64,000 nt of DNA, taken from assembly GCA_015680685.1 (NCBI GenBank), contig MNCI01022307.1:176383-240382 (forward strand). The letters are read 5' to 3'. The stretch comes from Gnetum montanum. Its lineage: Eukaryota; Streptophyta; Gnetopsida; Gnetales; Gnetaceae. The notes under the pieces were generated by a model. The model was not told the origin of the DNA. It ran no database searches and was given only the letters and a program-made list of their open reading frames with translations. This document shows positions 56,559 to 64,000 of the stretch, in pieces; the stretch's first letter is position 1; the number at the start of each line of letters is the position of its first letter. Position numbers and translations under genes: made by a program.

Positions 56559-59500
56559 TTGCCAAAGAACATAGAACGATACCCATTAGCTCATTCTACT
56601 CTTTGTTTATTGGCAGGAGCAAGCCTGATGGATTGCCAGCATTTAGCCGAACCATTAATCATTGAGGGACCATATGGCAAAATTGCAAGGGACATCAACG
56701 TAAATCTCATTCACTTAAGTTCATCAATGGACGATGCAATCATAGCCTCAACACAGCAAATGATAGACAACTACAAAGGTATGACAAAACCTCTTGACAT
56801 AGAAGCCGAAAATATCACCGAAGACCCGTTGACTGAAACCCCCATCACCATGCCCGATGGGGAAATTAAAATATTAAAATTAAGTACATTACTACAACCT
56901 CAAGTGGCCAAAGACCTAGAGAATGTGCTTAGGGAAAACATAAAGGCATTTGCTTGGTCATACACGAACATGCTTGGGTTGGATCCCCGAATTGTCCAGT
57001 ACAACATCATCCTTGATCCAAAATTGAGACCCGTAAAACAAAAGGCGAGAAAGGTTATACCCAAGGTGGCATTGGCAGTTCGCAATGAGATCACCAAACT
57101 TTATCAGGCTGATTTCATTCGAGCTGTTGATTACGCCAAGTGGGTATCCAACATGGTCATTGTCCCAAAGAAGAACGGAACCATTCGCTTATGCATTGAC
57201 TTCCGGGATCTCAACGTCACAACCATAAAAGATGATTTTCCTCTACCCAGCATCGATCAACTTGTCAACTCGACCGCTAGGCACGCCTTATTATCTTTTA
57301 TGGATGGCTTCTTGGGATACAACCAAATACGTATTAACCCTGAGCATCAGCTCCGAACCACCTTTATGACACCATGGGGAACCTTTTGTTACATAATGAT
57401 GCCCTTTGGTCTCAAGGATGCTGGGGCTACTTATCAAAGGACGATGACATTTATCTTTAGCGATTACATATTACACTTGCTCAATGACTACGTGGACGAC
57501 ATCGTGGTTAAATCAAAAACATCACAACAACATGTACAGGACCTTAACTTAGTACTAAAATGTTGTTTAAAATATGAATTGAGACTTAACCCAAAAAAAT
57601 GCATCTTTGGCACCAAGATAAGCAAAATGCTTGGATTTATAGCCAAAGAAGCAGGGATACGAGTAGACCCTGATAAAGTTAAGGCCATAATAAACCTGAG
57701 ACCACCAGGCAACCTTACCGAACTTCGAGGTCTACAAGGTAGATTACAGTTTATCAGGCGCTTCATAGAAAAACTGACAGACAAACTAAAACCTATGAAC
57801 CACCTATTGCGCAAAAACGTCCATTTTGAATGGACTCCATAGTGCCAAGAAGCATTCGATAACATTAAAATAGCACTTGCCCGACTACCCACGGTTTATC
57901 CACCCCAAAACGATAAATCGTTTTACATCTACCTCGCTACTTCGGATTCGTCAATCGCGTCTATGCTTTGCCAAAAACAAGATGACGGAACCGAAGTCCC
58001 TGTATATTACTTAAGCCATGCATTAGTTGCCCACGAGAAAAAGTATAACGATGTGGAGAGGTCCTGTTTAGCTTTGGTCTTTTCTTTGAGAAAATGGTGA
58101 CATTACCTCTTCTGTAACCAAGTTAATATAATTTGCAAGGATAATGTGCTCAGGGCCATCACAGGAAACATTTATGAAACGAGTCGGATAGCCCGCTAGA
58201 AAGCCATGATAACTGAATTTGACCTACACTACCTAGCGCAATCATCAGTTAAGGGTCAAGCCATAGCAAGTCAAATGGCCACGTCACCAACACACGATCA
58301 AGCGATAATAGAGCCAGAATTCCCGGATGAGAATATAAGCGCAATAGACATAGTGCCCAACGACTATGATGCCATTCTAAACTTTGATGGAGCATCCACC
58401 TCTCGAGGGGGAAGTGCAGCCGCTGTCATCACCTATCCCTCCGGGGAAATCTAACCCTTTGCTTATCATTTCAACTTTCATTGTACCAACAACATAGCAG
58501 AGTACGAAGGTCTCCTTAGAGGTCTCGCGAGAGCATTGGCTTTAGGCATCACACGGCTTGTGGTCAGAGGAGACTGACAACTGGTTTTAAACCAAATCAC
58601 AGATGTTTATACATGCAAAGCCCAACATTTACAACCATACTGTGACTTGGCAAAACATTTAATGAGGCGATTTGAAAACATCGATGTGCAACACATTTCT
58701 AGAAACAATCACACCATTGCAGATGCGTTAGCCACATTAGCATTTAACATATCGCCGGACATGTTCCATGCATTACCAAGCTCTGTAATCAGTTGTGCCA
58801 AACCAATAACCGATACTCTTGATACGTTGCCGATCGCATCTGTTAGTACAACACGCGCAATAGAATGGTATGATGACATAAAAGAATACCTTCTACGCGG
58901 CGAAACTCCACGACATCTAACAAATGCACAAAAGGATGCAATGCGAAAACGCTCTAAGCAGTATACCCTGGTAGGAGACACATTGTGTTGTCGATCCTAC
59001 GAAGGCATACTGCTAACATGCGTTGGTAGTATCAAAGCCCAAACCATCGTCGAACAGGTACATGAGGGACTATGCGGAGGACATATAGCGCCAAAAGCCA
59101 TGGCAACAAAAATAAGACGCTTAGGCTACTATTGGCCACACATGGAGTATGACTATTTTTCCAAGGCCAAAACATGTGGTACCTGCCAGAAACACAGTAA
59201 CCTAATCCATGTCCCACCAAATGAGTTGCACACGGCACAAATCACATGGCCCTTTCAAAAGTGGGGATCGGACCTCATTGGCCCAATAACACCCTCATCT
59301 TCTGCAGGGCATAGTTTCATCATAACCGCAACGGAATATTTCACGAAGTGGGTAGAGGCTTTTCCCCTTCGAAAAACTACGTCTAAACACGTGTGCAATT
59401 TCATTCTCGAAAACATCGTAACCCATTTTGGCATTCCCATGACAATCATCACTGACAACGGACCACAATTTAGCAGTGCCGAGACCAAAACCTTTTGTGA

Positions 59501-60102
59501 AAATCTAGGGATCAAACACTCGTTTTCATTCCCTTACTATCCTCAGAGCAATGGGCAAGCAAAGGCACAAATAAAACGATTATTACGATACTTAAAAAGA
59601 TGCTTACCCAAAGCAAGCGAAGATGGCACGAACAATTGGTATACACATTGTGGGCATACCATACTACACATCGAACTTCAACAGGTAAGACACCATATAG
59701 TCTTGTTTACGGTTCAGAAGTTGTTTTACCTCTGGAATTGCAGGTACCATCTTTAAGGATCATACTTTCCAGACTTCTCGATGACGGATAGAACAATGAT
59801 TTGCGTATCATTGACCTGGATTCGATGGAGGAGGAACGCATACGTGCGCTCGATCAAATTGAGTGGTACCAAAAACAACAACGGCAGCGACATCAGCATG
59901 ACATTCATAAGCGCCCTATCAAAGAAGGTGACCTTGTCCTTAAAGCCGTTCGGGAACACTCGGACAAATTCTCGGCCAACTAGGAAGGGCCTTACTTGGT
60001 CACTAAAGCATTCGACAACGGAGCCTTTAAGATAGCTGATATGGAAGGAAATGAGTTTGCAAATCCAACCAATCACTCGTTTCTGAAGCCATTCTACGTC
60101 TG
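56559..60102 (+). pseudogene. pol: E pol: RT, RNase H, archaeal-type RNase H, integrase
   Basis: The frame opens at 56559, but a splice acceptor or the ATG at 56628 may be the true start. RT has VPKKNGTIRLCIDFRDLN, FLGYNQIRIN, MPFGLKDAGATYQ and the catalytic YVDD (residues 311-314 from 56559). RNase H reads to about 58200 (YLATSDSSIASMLC). The second, archaeal-type RNase H follows (LNFDGASTSRGGSAAAV, AEYEGLLRGL, HTIADALATLA; 58376-58740). Integrase has HEGLCGGHIAP, CGTCQKH, WGSDLIGP and ITDNGPQF, but NGQAKA where the catalytic Glu belongs. Stops lie at 57840, about 58098, 58197, 58452 and 58575; a frame change near 59590 precedes the C-terminal part (59600-60102). Confidence 0.92.
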
Positions 60103-60124
60103 AACAAAGTGAGGTACGTGCAAG

Positions 60125-60330
60125 TCCTAGGGTCACGACTTTAAACTGATACCACAGAACAGTCTTGGATTATGACTTAAAACTGATACCACAGCTCGTC
60201 CTGGGATCATGACGATAAACTGATACCACACAGTGTCCGCAATGATGATAAACTAGCACCCATCCGGCATGACAGTAAACTACCACCGTTGCATTCACCA
60301 GAGTCTGCTAAGACTATAAACTAGTTTGCC
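60125..60330. repeat. TAAACTGATACCAC repeat array after E pol
   Basis: Six units of about 35 bp with a core ATGACNNTAAACTGATACCAC, starting right after the pol stop. It matches the F array 9490-9890. Confidence 0.88.
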
Positions 60331-61335
60331 TCTTTNGTCAGATGATCCTACCAACATTGCCGCCATTCGTATACAGTGCCTGAAATCTCCTCCAGTGCTT
60401 TTGTTCCATTAGTTGCTGTTTAAGTCTAAGCTTGCTTATTCACTCATGGTTTTCTTGTCTCCTTGGAGTTGTGTTTGCAGGATGACGCTCAGAGGTATTC
60501 GTACAAGAATGCATTTCATCATAAGCAGTAAGATGAGGCAATGTTTACAGCCCACGTGGCAAGACTAAATCAAGCCGTTCACTAGTACATCCCCATTTCC
60601 CGATACACTCCCTATCTACTCACTGACACACTCTACTCAGCCACATGTTTGATACACCCATTACACTCAAAACTTTGAGCATATTGTTGCACACTGTAAC
60701 ACTTTTAAGCAGTTGCAACACCCAATGTAGCACTTGAGCATGAGTACGCAATCAAAACAAATTTTCTTCCAAAAAAAAAAGCAAGACCCTTCGCGCTTCC
60801 CACATACGCCCCAGGCGAGAAGGTAATTGTTTTGGAACCAAGTACTCATGTCAAAAATAATCAAGAAACATCCCATTGCGTGGCTTTGACTCTCCACCAA
60901 CAAGCTCCCCCTAAACACCAAACAAGGGCCCTGTTCCTCCAAAGAATGCAACACATCCTCACGTGGCTTTGGTCTCACCAATAAGTCCTCTTGAACACTA
61001 ACCAAGAGTCTTGTTCTGCCAAAGAACGCACATCGCATGTCTGGATTCCGAGTCTGCTAAGTAATGGCTATTGACAAAGATCAGCATGAAACACACCAGA
61101 GCATCCCCTTTACCAAGCACAATCTCTTGGTCCGTTCCCAATCCCTGAAATCTCCGTTCCCCCATCCAGATACAAATTTTACGTCTCTAAATCCCATGTA
61201 CTACTGAACACGATGCGATGACGTCTAGTCAAGTGGTAACGGACAAAGTCTCCATCAAGTTGCTTGTGGTGTTTTGCACTTCTTTGTCGATGCTTCTCGG
61301 GTTGATTCCTCCAAGCGTCAACAAAGAGGGGCCAA
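60331..61335 (+). other. E 3' region and polypurine tract (61323-61335)
   Basis: Non-coding, with conserved blocks shared with F (10120-11081). One is TTTGCAGGATGACG near 60474, which could be a splice acceptor but has no identified donor. It ends AAAGAGGGGCCAA before the LTR. A single N lies at 60336. Confidence 0.75.
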
Positions 61336-62586
61336 TGAAACACCACAAATTTTCGAGCTTAGTACTTTTCCAACAAGAAGCAGGTCCCTGGGACCCACAG
61401 ACGACCACAGCTACATTTGGTGTCACACATGGCAACTCCGGAAATCAAGATAATTTTCACCAAGTATGCAGTGTCAGCGTATACACCCAAGTATGCAGTC
61501 TCAGCGTATACGCCCACCGTATACGCTCAAGTTCACATCCACAGCGTATACACCCGACATTCACAACGTATATGCCCAGCGTACATGCCTCACATGTACG
61601 CTCAGCAGGTACAACAGATGTATATGCCCGGCATGAAATCTCCAAAGACGGCATGGAAACAGTACTGTAGAGCAGGATTTGGCATAAGGCAGCAACCACC
61701 AGCGTACACGCTCGAGCGTATACACCCAACAATCATCAGCGTATACGCCGGGGCGTATACGCCCCAACACCATCAACGTATACGCCCGGCGTATACGCCC
61801 AGCATCCACAACATCTATGCCCAAGTTCGCACACGCCCAGCACATCCAGTGTATACGCCCAGAGTCTACGCTCGCTTCATACAGCGTATACGCCCAGCAA
61901 ATGTAACATATTGTACACCTGTAAATTTTACACTTTTGCACCCAGTCAACGTGCCACGTGTCCCCCAACCTGAGTCTGACGTCAAAACCTGTATAAAAGC
62001 CCAACTTTTTCACGAGATTCAAGGTCAGTTGGAAAATTCCAGAGCAGACCAGAGAGCAGAGACGCTGAGAACCAGAGCAAAAAACTTTATACGCTGGACA
62101 ACCCTGTACGCTGAGCATACAGCCTTTATGCTGTACCTACAGTGCGAACCAGCCCACAGTCATCCCTACATCCACCGGGGCTTTTCGTCTGCCTTGTGTC
62201 CTAGTCACAACTGCGTTAGACCAGTGCATTGTATTCTCATTCTGTAATGCCATTGTTACATTTTCTTCCCAAAATCGTTGACAGTTTGCATTAATTGTTG
62301 CATGTATTCTATTTTCTTTCGTTTACGTCTACGTTCTATTTACACCAGTTACGTTGTTTACGTTCTATTTTATGCTCGTTACGCCGTTCACGAATAACCT
62401 AGCGTATTGCACTTCGATGTACGTTCAGGGAAATCCTTGTCTGATCCACGTGCGGACCACCCAAGGTACTCTACCTTCGTTCATTCCAGCTCGCCCTTAG
62501 GTGAAGGTAGGGTCGTCTGTGCGCGTCCGGGGATCTCACGGTGTCTGTTTCCTTCCAGCCGGAGACCGACGATTTCGAACGGTACA
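61336..62586 (+). repeat. E 3' LTR
   Basis: It begins TGAAACACCAC and ends GGTACA, followed by CTTCC. The repeat array lies at about 61470-61900 and the TATA box at 61992-61999. Differences from the 5' copy are mainly transitions and repeat-number changes. Confidence 0.95.
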
Positions 62587-62591
62587 CTTCC

Positions 62592-63581
62592 CACTAACAC
62601 TATTAAAGGAATCAATCCACCATATCGCGGTCCATCGTCATATCTATAAATAAGAGGCAGCACTCCCCTTATTTCCCAATCCTGGCTAGAAGTAGTGAAA
62701 CTCTGGCAGATTGATCACTCCAGAGTTAGAATTTTTCCCCATGTGCCCGCAGTAGGAGTCCTAGAGTGAACGGCTCTTTATTCGAGCAGCTTGTACGGCA
62801 ATAAAGACGAACTTGATTGGATAAACCTTGCAGCACGTGGTTTTATTGTTATTTATTTACTTCTTTCCTAGTGCGCACAACTACGACTTGATTACGAGCG
62901 TCTACGAACGTGTACGGATAATCAAGGAATCGGCTGCTTGTCGCAACGCGTGAGTACGACTTGACTACGAGCATTGACTGCTTGGTAACCCAGTGGCGTA
63001 TTCCAGGATTCTACGCTTGGTAATCCCAGTGGTAGTTCAGTGTGTACGGCTAGTCAAGGAATCGGCTGCTCATCGCTAGGCTAGAACGTGTGATAAGTAC
63101 GAGTTAGTTACGAGCACCCATGGGTGTGTACGGCTAGCTAAGGAATCGGCTGCTTATCACACTTAAGCTAAATAGGTGCCTCAGTACGACCACTTCGAGC
63201 ACTTGCGTTACGTGTGGTGATCCCAGCAACGATTAGCGTTTGGTAAGCCACAGTTGCATAGTTCAGGGTGTGTCCGGTAAGTGGGAACAGATGCTGACGC
63301 TAGTTAATTTAGACTTAGGACATTAGTTAGAGTTAGCGTAATCTCTCAACCCTTTTCCTCATAGCTTAGGAGATAAAACTGAAAATACCAAAAAAATCAC
63401 ATACCTCAGACTTGCTTAACCATACACCGTGACACTTACAAGCAAGCCTGGGAAGACAACGAACGATTAACCCCAAGTGTTTCTTATGGTGTTAAGGCAT
63501 TTAGTCTGCGAAGTTCGACCAGATCGCGCGTGCACGCTCGTATTCGTATGGTTGAGTGTAGGGGTACCTCGCCACTCATCA
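62592..63581 (+). repeat. Remaining D 3' region (to about 62620) joined to a 5'-truncated LTR (G)
   Basis: Bases 62592-62620 continue D (compare C on the minus strand, ATTAACACTTCTAAAAGAATC). At about 62621 the sequence jumps into the middle of a B-like LTR U3, with a TATA box TATAAATA near 62643. The leader contains three diverged copies of a block with TACGACTT, ACGAGC, GTGTACGG and AAGGAATCGGCTGCT (62885-63175). It ends CTCATCA at 63581. Confidence 0.7.
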
Positions 63582-63600
63582 TTGACCGCCGTTGCCGAGG
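63582..63600 (+). other. G primer-binding site
   Basis: TTGACCGCCGTTGCCGAGG follows the LTR, resembling the tRNA-Asp-type site of the other Athila-like elements with small changes. Confidence 0.7.
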
Positions 63601-63727
63601 ACTAAGTGTTTTCACGCCAATTGAACATAAGGGATATCACTCACATCGTTGTGAGCTAAAACGAACCTTAGGGTTAATCAGTTAATTAAGAACATAAATA
63701 ACGGTGAAAATTAGCACACCATTAGAA

Positions 63728-64000
63728 ATGGCTTCTTCTCATGCAATCAACTCACCTAAGGACAATACAGGAGAAAGTCAGAATCATACGCATAACCGAA
63801 ATCAACCATGTCCTCAACAATCCAAAGTCACATATACTCATCCCGATGAGTATGTGCCAGATTTTACCTTTGTTTTCCATCAAGATGAGCAACTGCGGTG
63901 GAGAGACATGCAAGGTAACATCGTGTTACCCCCAGATCGCTCTGCTCCCAACATATCGCTCTGCTCCCAACATGCTTTTCCGTGCCTTGGTATGGATTGG
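63728..64000 (+). pseudogene. gag: G gag, N-terminal part, cut by the window edge
   Basis: ATG 63728 opens a frame with YTHPDEYVPDFTFVFHQDEQLRW and GNIVLPPDRSAP, the conserved N-terminus of B and C gag without internal stops. A 19-bp tandem duplication (63936-63954 and 63955-63973) shifts the frame near the edge. The rest lies outside the window. Confidence 0.8.

Larger units (their letters stand above)
44660..62586 (+). mobile_element. Element E: 17.9-kb Tat/Ogre-like LTR retrotransposon with an antisense spliced gene
   Basis: CTTCC at 44655-44659 and 62587-62591 flanks an element with LTRs 44660-45975 and 61336-62586. The order is leader, gag, protease, TAAACT array, antisense gene, motif spacer, TAAACT array, RT, RNase H, archaeal-type RNase H, integrase, TAAACT array, 3' region, polypurine tract. 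The second RNase H and the gag zinc finger of CxxHxxxGHxxxxC type place it in the Tat lineage. It is the best preserved element here, yet each frame has a few disabling changes. Confidence 0.93.

Noticed and set aside
60470-60490. Splice acceptor TTTGCAG in the 3' region of E, partly conserved in F
   Set aside because: No matching donor or downstream frame could be found, so an intron is not supported.
1-64000. Host protein-coding gene or tRNA/rRNA gene
   Set aside because: Every stretch with coding character could be assigned to an element by order and similarity to another copy in the window. No cloverleaf or rRNA-like segment was recognised by eye.

Overview
The window is a nest of long terminal repeat (LTR) retrotransposons of the Ty3/gypsy superfamily from a large, repeat-rich land-plant genome. 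The evidence is plant-type primer-binding sites, 0.8-1.9 kb LTRs, an extra archaeal-type RNase H in two elements, GT-AG introns, and heavy decay of the kind left by cytosine methylation. I see no host gene, rRNA, tRNA or CRISPR array. The species cannot be told from the sequence; a gymnosperm or another large-genome plant would fit. A 418-base gap (33738-34155) and two single Ns (48340, 60336) mark a draft assembly.

Layout. The outermost host is element D (plus strand, Athila-like), seen in pieces at 12979-13194, 41256-44659 and 62592-62620. Three elements lie in D. F (1-12978, plus, Tat/Ogre-like) has its 5' part outside the window. C (13195-41250, minus, Athila-like) has target-site duplication CCAAT/CCAGT. 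E (44660-62586, plus, Tat/Ogre-like, about 17.9 kb) has duplication CTTCC. C is interrupted by A (14738-33291, plus; duplication ATGAT), and A is interrupted by B (16639-26508, plus; duplication CCATG). From about 62621 an LTR, a primer-binding site and the start of gag (G) run off the right edge.

B, C and D are degraded autonomous elements with gag, protease, reverse transcriptase, RNase H and integrase. E and F carry gag, protease, RT, RNase H, archaeal-type RNase H and integrase, plus a large extra gene on the opposite strand between protease and RT. A has gag but no pol; its second gene (29476-32260) belongs to a plant transposon-associated protein family with a long coiled coil.

The most interesting result is in E. 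Its antisense gene (55916 to 51414, minus) resolves into eight exons. The summed length is an exact multiple of three and the reading phase is kept across all seven introns, giving about 1068 codons with three later nonsense changes. F keeps a decayed version with several of the same splice sites. In E, F and A the extra gene lies beside or inside an array of short, element-specific motifs that also fills that element's LTR: CAGCGTATACGCC in E, ACTACGCTCTCC/GAGAGCATAGTC in F, and a 14-bp GATATC repeat in A. I propose, as inference only, that the extra protein and the motif array form one element-specific regulatory pair, similar in logic to the VANC anti-silencing proteins of VANDAL transposons.
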